The notes below the pieces were generated by a model. It saw only the letters and a list, made by a program, of their open reading frames with translations. It made no database searches and was not told the origin of the DNA. 64,000 nucleotides of DNA from NCBI GenBank assembly GCA_943735955.1, contig CALSEQ010000033.1, positions 1,363,501 through 1,427,500 of the forward strand, written 5' to 3'. Below are positions 1 through 8,330 of the stretch, piece by piece. A program made the position numbers and the translations under genes. The stretch's first letter is position 1. Each line of letters starts with the position of its first letter. This DNA is from Piscicola geometra. Lineage: Eukaryota > Annelida > Clitellata > Hirudinida > Piscicolidae.

Positions 1-1480
1 TCATGAATGTTTTAAACTTATTATATAATTAACATGAACTAATGAATTTGAGAAGCAAATGTATCAGGCTTGTTCAATATTTTCACAATGACCAGTTGCT
101 ACCTCAGAATCGCTTGATCTCCTTGTCAAATGAAATTTGTAAATTATCATGAATGTTTTTAAATTATTATATAATCAACATGAACAAATGAATTTGAGAA
201 GCAAAGATCTTATTCTTATTTATTTTTATAATTATGTAATGAAATGTTTTCCTTGTTTCTGATAGCGTTGATGACAAAAGTAGTTTCAAACACGTATACT
301 AGAACGCGATTAGACGTTAGTTTTCGGGTTTCAGGCTATCAGTCTCGTTCAATATTTTCACAATGACCCGTTGCTACTGCAGATTCGCTTGATCTCCTTG
401 TCAAATAAAATTTGTGAATTATCATGAATGTTTTGAACAAATTATATAATTAACATTTAAAAAATTCAAATATAATAAATAATATTGCAGAAATGAAAAA
501 AAATTATGATTTCGTTTATATTAACTCTATTTTGAAAGAATTCTAAAGCATGAATTCCTTTATACCTAAATAGCATGAATTTAAACCGATTAGACGGTTA
601 TTGCCTCGTTTCCAGCTATCATCCTCGTTCAATAATATAGTACAAGAAAAGTGAATTTAACAAACAAATATTTCATCATTAATTTTTATTATAATTATGT
701 AATATAATGTTTTCAGTCTTTATGATAGCGTTGATAACAAAAGTAGTCTCAAACACTTATACAAGACTATTGTTGAACGTGTTAATGCGTCAGTTACCGG
801 GTTCTCAGGCTATCAGGCTCGTTCAATATTTTCACAATGACCAGTTGCTACTGCAGAATCGCTTGATCTTCTTGTCAAATGGAATTTGTTAATTATCATG
901 AATATTTTAAACTAAATATATAAAATATAAAAATATTTTAAATGAAATAGGTAAAAATGCAAAACGAAACAACTTTATGATTTCGTTAATATTAACTCTA
1001 TTTTGAAAGAATTCTTAAGCAAGAATTCAAATTCGTGTATACTTTAAAAATATAAAAATCTTCTTATATATTTTAATTTATATTATAATTAGGTATTAAA
1101 ATCTTTTAAATCTTTTTAATAGCGTTTATATCAGACGTTTTTTCTAACATTCAAATAAACAAGGTCATACGTTAGTTACCGGGATTCAGGCTATCAGACT
1201 CGATCAATATTTTCACAATACCACCATGCAACCTAAAATTCGATATCTCTTTGTTAAATTAGAATTATTGAAAAATCATGGATGTTTTGAAATAATTATA
1301 TAATAAAATAAAACAAATGATGAGTTTTATGAAAAAAATTATGACATTTTGATAGCATTGATATTTTAATTCTTTAAAAATAATTCAAAAGCTTGAATTC
1401 CAACTTGTTTATACCTTAATTGCTATGTTTCAGGCTCTCAGGCTCGTTCGATATAATCTTGACCGCTATAAAATATAACT
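1..1480. repeat. Subtelomere-like satellite, left block
   Basis: This AT-rich stretch is built from diverged copies of a module of roughly 300 bp. Landmarks are GATAGCGTTGATAACAAAAG, TTCAGGCTATCAGGCTCGTT and CGCTTGATCTCCTTGTCAAA. The same modules fill 26,770-32,740, and this block matches 31,268-32,710 almost base for base. Short open frames inside it (for example 707-892) recur with the satellite and show no independent protein character. It lies on the 3' side of the minus-strand PLE and is separated from it by a short telomere-repeat tract. No coding gene is seen. Confidence 0.85.
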
Positions 1481-1524
1481 TTGGTTAGAAAAACAAATAA
1501 TCAATAATATTTTTATAACTTTAG

Positions 1525-1701
1525 GATTTTGACGAGTTTATTTTCACGAAAAATTTAGGTTTGGAACATTTCTTAACAAAAAGACCAAATAGAAAAAAGG
1601 AAATTGAACTAGAAAAAAATTACATTACAAAAGCAGAAGTTAAACAAGCAAAGAATTCAATTACAAAAGAAGAATTAAATGGTATCAGAAAACACGGTTA
1701 A
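1525..1701 (+). other. 58-codon open frame behind a splice-acceptor-like site
   Basis: An open frame without an ATG starts directly after a T-rich tract ending in TAG (ACTTTAG|GAT) and ends at TAA (1,699-1,701). The predicted peptide is very rich in Lys and Glu with helical character. It could be a terminal exon of a gene whose upstream part is missing, or chance. The copy at 32,756-32,932 keeps the frame with two apparent substitutions (Lys to Arg, Ala to Val). I do not recognise a family. Confidence 0.2.
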
Positions 1702-1751
1702 ACTGAAACTACACGATGCACTAGAAACTTCGTTGTTAATCTGGCATGTCC

Positions 1752-1778
1752 GGGGTTAGGGTTAGGGTTAGGGTTAGG
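1752..1778 (+). repeat. Short interstitial telomere tract (TTAGGG)4
   Basis: About four TTAGGG repeats, G-rich on the plus strand, sit exactly where satellite DNA meets the 3' end of the minus-strand PLE. The position and orientation are those expected if element cDNA was extended from a telomeric G-strand 3' end. The duplicate tract is at 32,983-33,009. Confidence 0.9.
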
Positions 1779-1896
1779 TTTTTGTGTGAGATTCAGTTTC
1801 CTGATTCTCAGATTCTTTCCGGTTTATGGTTTGGTTCTGCTCGGTAACGTTCTCAATATATTCCTTTCATGGTTAGTGGTTTTATTTGTTGTTTTG

Positions 1897-3851
1897 TCAC
1901 ATTAATTGTCTTATAAAGGATTTGCCTTCTTTATATGCTTTTATTGGGATTACGTTTAGGTCCTTCGTTTCTTTTATTGATTTTGTGATGTTTCTGAGGA
2001 GTTCCTCATTATTTTTTGTGTATTCAATTATTATTGGTATTTTTTCTGGTTTTGTTATTTTTTCGTTTCCTTTCATTTTATGTTTTTTTTTCTTTTCGTC
2101 TTTTTTCGGGGGTTTAGGTGTGTTTTTTTCTACTTCGTATTTTTCTTTATTTCGCCAAATTTCTTTCGCGTTAATTTTCATTTTTGTGTAGTTGTGACCT
2201 CTTAGTGTGAGGGCTTTTATGAATCTTCTGCTTAATATGTTGTAGTCTTTTTTTAGGGTGCATTGTCTGCAGAATCTTATCAGGCCGCTCTTATGTAAGT
2301 TGGTTATTATGTGTTTGGGATGGTTGGAGTCGGCGTGTAGCCAGGCTAGGTTATTTGTTTCTTTTATGTGTGTTTTTGTTATAATTTGATTTTCTATAAA
2401 TTCTAGGTTTATGTTTAAAAACGTGATTGTTTTATTGTTTGTTATGTATTCTAGTTTGATTTCTCTTATTCTGTTTGTGGTGTTGTTTATTATTTCATTG
2501 ATAATTGTGCTGTCGCGTATTATTATAATATCATCAATGTATTGTTTGTATAGTATTGGTTTGTATTTTAAGATAATGTTGTCTAGATCGTGGAGATATA
2601 TGTTGGCAAGGGCTGGTGCCATACTTACGCCCATTGCTAAGCCACTTGTTTTTTTGTATAGTTTCCCGTTATATTTAAAGAAATTATTATTTAATGTGAC
2701 TTTTAGTAGGTCTTTTATTAGTTTGTTGGGTCTTCCAATGTCTGGGAATTTTTTAAAAATTAGTTTGGTTTTTGCTATTTCTTTGTTATTTATCATGTTT
2801 GTTTATAGTGAGGTAATGTCGGCTGTCGCCATTGTGAGGTTGTCAGTGTTAATATTTTCCTCTCTTATTTTTGTATTTAATTCTTTGATAATTTTGATAA
2901 GTTCAAAGCTATCTTTTAGGTAGCTAGGGTGGGTGTACATTAGTGGTTTATGTACTTGGTTATATTTGTGGTTTCGGAGTTTGTATTTGAAATTATAGGG
3001 CGTCCTGGTGGGACCCTTCCTTCAAACCATTTAGATTTTTCTTTGTGGATTTTCGGTAGTGTGTAAAATTTACGATGAGTAAATTTAATGTTTTTGCTAT
3101 CTAGGAAGTCTTTGAGTGAGCTATAGGTTTGGTGTCTTTCTGTTATCCTCTTGATCATTGTGTGTGTGTTTTTGTACTCTGTTTCATTTGCTTCTCTATA
3201 GAAGTTTCGATCACTGAGTTGTCTCATTATTTTTTCGTGGTAATCCTTTGTGTCTTGGATTACAAAACAGTCACCTTTGTCGGCTTTTTTGATTGTTATG
3301 ATTTCTTTTTTTATGTCTTCCTTGAGTTTATTCAGGGAGTCTTTTTCTTCCTTTGTTATGTTATTTTTGTCATTTGTTTTAAAGAGTGTATTTGTCTTAC
3401 GTCTGTTCGTGTTTGTGATTTTTATTTTGTTATTGTTTATTGGTAGGATGAATACGTTTTTCTTTGTTCTTCTTTTGTATAGGTCTTTATTGATTGTTTG
3501 TGTTATTCTGCCTATCAGTTTCTTTTCGTAATCTTCTAGCATTTTCGTGCTTGGCGTAAAGTTGGATTTTAGTTTGAAGTTGTTTTTATGTCTTGTGTCT
3601 TCCTCGTCGTTAATATCATAGCCAGCTCTTATCATCTTATTGTTTACTCTATTAAAGTACATCTTTAGTAATAAGCTTCTTCTGGTTGTGTTATAGAAAG
3701 TTTTAAAGGTATTATAGTTAATTGTTTTTTTGGAGTCTGTGAAGCCTAATCCTTTATTTAGTAGGTTAGTAATGTGTTTGTTTAATTTGTATTTAGTTGA
3801 GTTTACTATACAGGAGTTTTCGGCTTTCATAGACTTATTAATTAGTTTTTT
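1897..3851 (-). pseudogene. PLE reverse transcriptase (ORF2, copy A), broken
   Basis: Read on the minus strand, the first half (3,830-2,940) contains the PLE signatures KADKGDCFVI, YTLPKIHKE and PGRPIISNTNSE. The second half (2,796-1,897) contains GLAMGVSMAPALANIYLHDL, the catalytic QYIDDIII and a thumb-like region with HPKHIITNLHKSGLIRFCRQ. The tail ends in a conserved PIIIEY...IRQLM segment and a stop; no endonuclease follows. Two lesions break it: a frame change near 2,945, and a stop replacing Tyr in the conserved ITSLYTN motif (about 2,806). Both lesions recur in the copy at 33,128-35,082. The frame upstream of ATG 3,830 stays open to the slippery site, so translation may enter by frameshift rather than at that ATG. 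Confidence 0.9.
3842..3851 (-). promoter_or_regulatory. Putative -1 ribosomal frameshift site A_AAA_AAC plus stop, copy A
   Basis: On the minus strand the Thr/Asn-rich frame reads ACA AAA AAC TAA. The heptamer A_AAA_AAC (3,845-3,851) is in the X_XXY_YYZ phase and is followed at once by the stop (3,842-3,844). A -1 slip enters the open frame that runs into the RT. The same heptamer, phase and stop recur in diverged copy B at 6,063-6,072. No downstream pseudoknot was modelled. Confidence 0.55.
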
Positions 3852-4241
3852 GTTTTCTTTCTAAGTAGCATTTTATTCTTTGGTTTATTTGGTCTGGAGG
3901 TTGTTGCTTCTATATTTTCGGTTGTTGGTGTGTCGGATCCAGTTAGGCTTGTTGTGTTATCTATCGTGATTATGTTGTTCACCGTTGTTGTTGTTTCTTC
4001 AATTGTTCTTATAATTGTTGTTTCGGTGTTTGTTTCGGTATTAGTTCCGATGTTTATTTCGGTGTTTGTTTCTGTTTCGGTATTAGTCTCGGTGTTTATT
4101 TCTGTGTTTGTTTCAGTTTCGATATTAGTTTCGGTGTTTGTTTCGGTGTTTGTCTCGGTGTTTCTTCCGTTGTTTATCATAGTGTTTGTTGTGGTATTTG
4201 TTTCATTGTTTGTTTCAATGTTTTCGGTGTTAGTTTCTGTA
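3842..4241 (-). pseudogene. PLE Thr/Asn/Glu-rich linker (start of ORF2), copy A
   Basis: A low-complexity frame of alternating Thr, Asn and Glu (TETNTETN-like) ends in a basic segment, NKMLLRKKTKN, then stop. An ATG lies at 4,180, but the homologous position in copy B is not ATG, so initiation there is doubtful. It follows ORF1, which closes at 4,242, in a +1 frame relation also seen in copy B. It is probably a flexible spacer between the ORF1 product and the RT. Confidence 0.6.
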
Positions 4242-4849
4242 TTATCTGTTATGTTTGTGGTTGTTGTTGTTGTTCGTTCTGTTTGTTCGGTTATTAATCT
4301 TATTTGTTCTTTTAGGGCGTTGTGTTTTTTTTATTTCTATTTTAAGTTCCTCCATGATTGTGTTTGTTTTTTCGAAGATTTTATAGTATTTTGAGTGAAG
4401 TTGTCTTGTGTATGTGATTTCATCGGTGTTGTTTGTTATGTTTGTTGTGTTGGTTATGTTAGTTGTATTTTCAGTGTTTGGTGTGTTGTTTGTGTTGTTT
4501 GTTATATTTTCTGTGTTGGTTGTGTTTTCTGTGTTTGGTGTGTCCTTCGTATCTGTCGTGTTTGTTAGGTTTGTTGTGTTTTCAATTGGTGTTTCGTCTT
4601 TTTCGATGTTTGTGTTGGGTTTATTATTGTTGATGTATTTCATTAATCTTTTCATGATTCTAGGATCCCATTTGTTCTCTTCTATAATTTTTTTGCTAAT
4701 TTTGTTAATTTTGTGTGTTGGTGTTTCGATAAGTTTCTTTGTTTTTTTATTTATGTAATCTTTTTGCAGATTAATCATTTTTGTTTTAATGTTTCTTTCC
4801 AGGGTTTCTTTCTCCTCTTTTATGTAATTTGTGAGGTGTTTGTTGTATA
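4242..4849 (-). pseudogene. PLE ORF1 C-terminal part, copy A (truncated)
   Basis: Minus-strand frame homologous to the C-terminal half of ORF1 in copy B (6,445-7,572): a Lys/Ile/Asn-rich, probably coiled-coil region (MINLQKDYINKK, then KIIEENKWDPRIMK), followed by Thr/Asn low complexity and the same end, HKHNR stop. Its N-terminal half is missing because the element is cut at 4,849. The function is unknown; coiled-coil ORF1 products occur in other telomeric PLEs. Confidence 0.7.
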
Positions 4850-5170
4850 AGATAACCCAAACGTAACCCTCACACGATCCTAAATCAGTAACTACATTAA
4901 ATCCTAAATGAGAAAATAAAATAACCCAAACGTAACCCTAACACGATCCTAAATCAGTAATCACAACAAATCCTAAATAACTAACATCAAACAAATAAAA
5001 TAAAATAAAATAAAATAAAATAAAATAAAAGGAAATAAAATAAAACATAATATAATATAATAAGATGAATCAAAATAAAATAAAATAAAATAAAACAAAA
5101 TAAATTAAATAACGAAGAAGAAGCAGAAACAGAACAGAGGAAGACAAGAAGAAGAAAGAAGAACCCGGAT
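4850..5170. repeat. AT-rich junction with degenerate telomere-like motifs and (AAAAT)n
   Basis: Two similar stretches of about 70 bp begin with ATAACCCAAACGTAACCCT and contain ACACGATCCTAAATCAGTAA; they resemble degenerate CCCTAA repeats. An (AAAAT)n run follows (about 4,995-5,100). The stretch separates truncated PLE copy A from the plus-strand PLE 5' region. The duplicate differs in AAAAT copy number (about 15 bp longer). No gene is seen. Confidence 0.75.
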
Positions 5171-5387
5171 TACCATTTACAACTTAATTATAGACTTTCT
5201 CTTCGCTCGCGTCGCTTTAATCACCTTTGAACTGCTGCTTGTAAATACTTTGGCGATTAACTAAATTAGAGGACTAACTAGATTATATGCATCAATGTAA
5301 ATAACACTTTGTTCGCACCCCTTTGAACTTTTTTACGATTGCACTAATCTATTAATCACGCGCTAAAATTAATGATGCCTGAAACTG

Positions 5388-5395
5388 TATATATA
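5388..5395 (+). promoter_or_regulatory. TATA-like box of PLE 5' region
   Basis: TATATATA lies 65 nt upstream of the predicted hammerhead cleavage point and 168 nt upstream of the ORF1 ATG at 5,556. The context fits an internal promoter in a PLE terminal repeat, but there is no transcript evidence. Duplicate at about 36,633-36,640. Confidence 0.4.
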
Positions 5396-5421
5396 GAGAA
5401 CTCGTTCCCAGACTGCACTAA

Positions 5422-5457
5422 ACTCCTGACGAAGGCATTAGCCGAAACTAGTTGAGT
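5422..5457 (+). ncRNA. Hammerhead ribozyme motif of the PLE (type I, minimal)
   Basis: The core reads CTGACGA (5,426-5,432), a short hairpin AGGCATTAGCC (GGC pairs GCC), then GAA (5,444-5,446). Stem I pairs ACTC (5,422-5,425) with GAGT (5,454-5,457). Stem III is the palindrome ACTAGT (5,447-5,452), too short for a stable monomer but able to form a dimeric hammerhead. Predicted cleavage is after T5453, 103 nt before the ORF1 ATG. Hammerheads of this minimal kind are an established feature of PLE terminal repeats. The exact duplicate is at 36,667-36,702. Confidence 0.7.
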
Positions 5458-5667
5458 ATTATTACAGTCGTTTTTAATTTTTAATAAAGATTGAAAATCA
5501 AAGAACGAGTTCGAATTTTTGTATCAGAATAAAACATTTTTCCTAATTAAGAAAGATGTCAAAAAGATACGTAAATATAGTCTACAAACCAGACAACACA
5601 AGGACGACCACTAACCAGAGGTACGTACACCCCATACTAAATTATAAACCACTTAACTACAACACAG

Positions 5668-6510
5668 GATGAATACGTTTTTCTTTGTTCTTCTTTTGTA
5701 TAGGTCTTTGTTGATTGTTTGTGTTATTTTGCCTATTAGTTTCTTTTCGTATTCCTCTAGCATTTTTGTGTTTGGTGTAAAGTTTGATTTTAGTTTAAAG
5801 TTGTTTTTATGTCTTGTATCTTCTTCGTCGTTAATATTATAGCCCAGTCTTATCATTTTATTATTTATTCTATTAAAATACATTTTTAGTAATAAACTTC
5901 TTCTAGTTGTGGTATAGAAGGTTTTAAAAGTATTATAGTTAATTGTTTTTTTGGAGTCTATGAAGCCTAATCCTTTATTTAGTAGTTTAGTTATGTGTTT
6001 ATTTAATTTATATTTAGATAGGTTTACTATGCAGGAGTTTTCGGCTTTCACAGACTCGTTATTTAGTTTTTTGTTATCATTTTCTTTCTAAGCATCATTT
6101 TATTTTTTATTTTATTTGGTCTGGAGGTTGTTGCTCCTATGTTATCAGCTGTTGGTGTGTCGGTTCTAGTTATGTTTGTTGTGTCAACTATTGTGATAAT
6201 GTTGTTCTCCGTTGTTGTTGTTGTTTCCTCAACCGTTGTTTCGGTGTTTGTTTCGGTATTATTTATGGTGTTTATTTCGGTGTTTGTTTCTGTCTCCGTG
6301 TTAGTCTCGGTGTTTGTGTTTGTTTCGATGTTGGTTCCGGTGTTTGTCTTGGTGTTTCTTTCGTTGTTTGTTATGGTGTTTGTGGTATTTGTTTCATTGT
6401 TTGTTTCAATGTTTTCGGTGTTAGTTTCTGTGTTAGTTTCTGTATTATCTGTTATATTTGTGGTTGTTGTTGTGGTTTGTTCTGTTATTTCGGTTATTAA
6501 TTTGTTCTTT
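5668..6510 (-). pseudogene. PLE ORF2 5' part: Thr/Asn linker and N-terminal RT fragment, copy B
   Basis: The linker frame is open from about 6,509, overlaps the last 65 nt of ORF1 and has no ATG. It ends at the stop 6,063-6,065 after NKMMLRKKMITKN. The RT frame then continues in -1 relation. At the place where copy A has ATG there is GTG (6,049-6,051), so no AUG start is available for the RT in this copy. The RT fragment contains NSCIVNLSKYKLNKHITKLL and ends at 5,668. Confidence 0.65.
6063..6072 (-). promoter_or_regulatory. Putative -1 frameshift site A_AAA_AAC plus stop, copy B
   Basis: The heptamer 6,066-6,072 and stop 6,063-6,065 have the same phase as in copy A. The sequence on both sides has diverged (six extra bases upstream, several substitutions downstream), but the heptamer and the frame relation are kept. 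Duplicate at 37,308-37,317. Confidence 0.55.
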
Positions 6511-7572
6511 TAGGGCCTTGTGTTTTTTTAATTCTTTTTTAATTTTTTCCGCGATTGTGTTTATTTTATCGGCGATTCCATAGTATTTCATGTGGAGTTG
6601 TCTTGTGTATGTGGTTTCGTCGGTGTTTGTTATGTTTGTTGTGTTGGTTATGTTGGTTGTGTTTTCTGTCGTGTTGGTTGTGTTTGTCGTGTTATCGATT
6701 GGTGTTTCGTTTTCTTCCACGTTCGTGTTGGGTTTATTGTTGTTAATGTATTTAATCAATTTTTTCATTATTCTGGGATCCCAATTATTTTCTTCGATAA
6801 TCTTTTTGCTGATCTTGTTAATCTTGTGTGTTGGTGTTTCGGTCAGTTTTTTTATTTTTTTATTAATGTAATCTTTCTGTAGATTAATCATTTTTGTTTT
6901 AATATTTAATTCTAGAGCTTCTTTTTCTTCTTTTATGTAGCTCATGAGGTGTTTGTTGTATTTATTGTTCTGGTTTGTAAGTGTGTTTGTGTTATTTTCG
7001 ATTTTCAGTTCTATGGTTTGTTTCTTTAGAGTTGTTAACTCTTGTATATTTTTTTAAATGTTTGTTAGTTTGTTTTTCAGTCTTATTTTGGGGTCCTTTT
7101 GGTTGTTTGTTTCTTTGTTTATTGCCTTGTTTTGAGTGTTGTTAGGTTGTGTTTGTTTGTGTGGTGCGTTTATATATACGCTTTTATTGTGCTTTCTGTA
7201 GTGGTTTTTGGTGTGGTATTGTTGGTGGTATCTCGTGTTGTGTTGTGTGGGGGTTTGCCATGGTTTATGGCCTCCTCTGTGGTATGAGGGTATTTGCCAC
7301 ATTTGGGGTTGTTTTGTGAGTCCATGTGTTGGTATGGGGTTTGTGGTATGTGTGTATGCTTGTGGTTGTATCGGTCTTTGTGTTAGTGGTCTTGTCAGTG
7401 TGGGGGTTAGGTTGGTGTTCCTGTGTTGAATCGTGTGGCTGGGGGGGGCCTTGATCGCTGCTGTGTTGTAGTTAAGTGGTTTATAATTTAGTATGGGGTG
7501 TACGTACCTCTGGTTAGTGGTCGTCCTTGTGTTGTCTGGTTTGTAGACTATATTTACGTATCTTTTTGACAT
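6445..7572 (-). pseudogene. PLE ORF1 (about 375 codons), copy B, one nonsense mutation
   Basis: Frame from ATG 7,572 (MSKRYVNIVYKPDN) to the stop at 6,445. The N-terminal part is Pro/Thr/His/Asn-rich. The middle is a Lys/Asn/Glu-rich predicted coiled coil (about residues 170-290, with the WDPRIMKKLI motif). The C-terminus is Thr/Asn-rich. A TAA near 7,052 interrupts it; the duplicate has AAA (Lys) there (ORF 37,690-38,547). Conversely, the duplicate has one extra G in a poly-G run near 38,690 that breaks the N-terminus while this copy is intact there. The ancestral ORF is therefore clear although neither copy is complete. No enzymatic motif is seen. Confidence 0.7.
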
Positions 7573-7698
7573 CTTTCTTAATTAGGAAAAATGTTTTATT
7601 CTGATACAAAAATTCGAACTCGTTCTTTGATTTTCAATCTTTATTAAAAATTAAAAACGACTGTAATAATACTCAACTAGTTTCGGCTAATGCCTTCG

Positions 7699-7858
7699 GG
7701 TTAGGGTTAGGGTTAGGGTTAGGGTTAGGGTTAGGGTTAGGGTTAGGGTTAGGGTTAGGGTTAGGGTTAGGGTTAGGGTTAGGGTTAGGGTTAGGGTTAG
7801 GGTTAGGGTTAGGGTTAGGGTTAGGGTTAGGGTTAGGGTTAGGGTTAGGGTTAGGGTT
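7699..7858 (+). repeat. Interstitial telomere array (TTAGGG)~26
   Basis: Uninterrupted perfect TTAGGG repeats cap the 5' end of PLE copy B and abut the 3' end of PLE fragment C. The homologous array at 38,944-39,068 is about six repeats shorter and has one variant unit, so length has changed since duplication. Confidence 0.97.
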
Positions 7859-8330
7859 TGTGGAGAGGACATCCGAGGACGTCATGCGTTCCGGCCCGTG
7901 TGGACGAAGGCTTTGGGAATCAGGGTTGATATCTTACGATAATTGTCTTACTAGGGTTTTCTGGGTGTAATAGGCCTTGATAGGTCTTGTCTTTTTTTTG
8001 GATCTAGTAATATCATTGTGATTATTAATTAGTTTGATTATTTTCTGTAAGAGGAGGTTGTTGTTCCTGTCATAGTCAATGATAATTGGGAGAGTGTACA
8101 CTTGATTTTTGTTCTCCTTTTCAATATTGCTGTCATTGTTATCATCTTTCCCATTGTTGTTATAATTGTCATTATTATTGGATTCATTATTATTATCATT
8201 GTTATTATTATCATTATTATTATCATTATTCTTATAATTATTATTGTTATTATTGTTGTTATTATTATTGTTATTATTGTTATTCTTATTGTTATTCTTA
8301 TTATTATCTTTATTATCTTTATTATTGTTA
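7859..8330 (-). mobile_element. 3' fragment of a second PLE family (fragment C)
   Basis: The minus-strand frame ends in [19 protein letters not shown] and then TLVRQLS stop (stop at 7,934). This resembles the C-terminal tail of copy A (PIIIEYTKNNEELLRNI, FIRQLM) but with a different 3' UTR of about 75 nt. Upstream the frame runs into an Asn-rich tract encoded by (AAT)n (8,145-8,330) and then telomere repeats. It is a strongly 5'-truncated insertion. No endonuclease motif lies between the RT tail and the stop. Confidence 0.7.

Larger units (their letters stand above)
1779..4849 (-). mobile_element. Penelope-like retroelement copy A, endonuclease-deficient, 5' truncated
   Basis: On the minus strand the element runs from a truncated ORF1 (4,849) through a Thr/Asn-rich linker to a Penelope-type reverse transcriptase ending at 1,897. 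A 3' UTR of about 115 nt then stops at telomere repeats. PLEs usually carry a C-terminal GIY-YIG endonuclease; here the protein stops soon after the RT thumb and a short conserved tail, and nothing GIY-YIG-like follows. Endonuclease-lacking PLEs (Athena and Coprina types) are known to sit at telomeres. The 5' end is cut at 4,849, where it joins unrelated AT-rich DNA. Frame breaks in the RT show that the copy is inactive. Confidence 0.85.
5171..5667 (+). mobile_element. PLE 5' region in plus orientation (promoter, ribozyme, ORF1 start)
   Basis: This segment is the only place where the PLE 5' end is not trimmed by telomere repeats. It contains a TATA-like box, a hammerhead-like motif and an ATG at 5,556 opening MSKRYVNIVYKPDN. 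From about 5,431 to 5,667 it is the reverse complement of 7,460-7,698, the 5' end of copy B. At 5,667/5,668 it is fused tail-on to the inverted RT fragment of copy B, so the ORF1 frame closes after about 38 codons. Terminal repeats in direct or inverted orientation are typical of Penelope elements. Confidence 0.75.
5668..7698 (-). mobile_element. Penelope-like retroelement copy B, telomere-capped at its 5' end, 3' truncated
   Basis: On the minus strand it starts directly at the telomere array with GAAGGCATTAGCC, i.e. inside the hammerhead core (the CTGAC half is missing). It runs through ORF1 and the Thr/Asn linker and ends within the first RT segment after NKDLYKRRTKKNVFIL. There it is joined to an inverted copy of its own 5' region. 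Sequence and frame layout match copy A with clear divergence, so A and B are different insertions of one family. Confidence 0.8.

Noticed and set aside
707..892. Recurring 61-codon frame (also 27,042-27,230 and 31,938-32,123)
   Set aside because: It recurs because the satellite recurs. Most other units of the same satellite break the frame, so selection for a protein is not supported.
2795..2810. Stop-codon reassignment (TAA read as Tyr) in the PLE RT
   Set aside because: A nearby frame change also breaks the RT, and TAA ends other frames normally, so plain nonsense decay is simpler.
1886..4758. Hydrophobic plus-strand frames such as 1,886-2,191, 2,411-2,923 and 3,930-4,394
   Set aside because: Shadows of the AT-rich minus-strand PLE genes; the hydrophobic composition comes from complementing Lys/Asn/Thr codons.
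7673..7885. Asn-Pro and Leu-Thr repeat proteins across telomere arrays (also 7,934-8,656, 8,102-8,669, 39,311-39,838)
   Set aside because: They are translations of TTAGGG/CCCTAA repeats; only the non-repeat C-terminal PLE tail is real coding relic.
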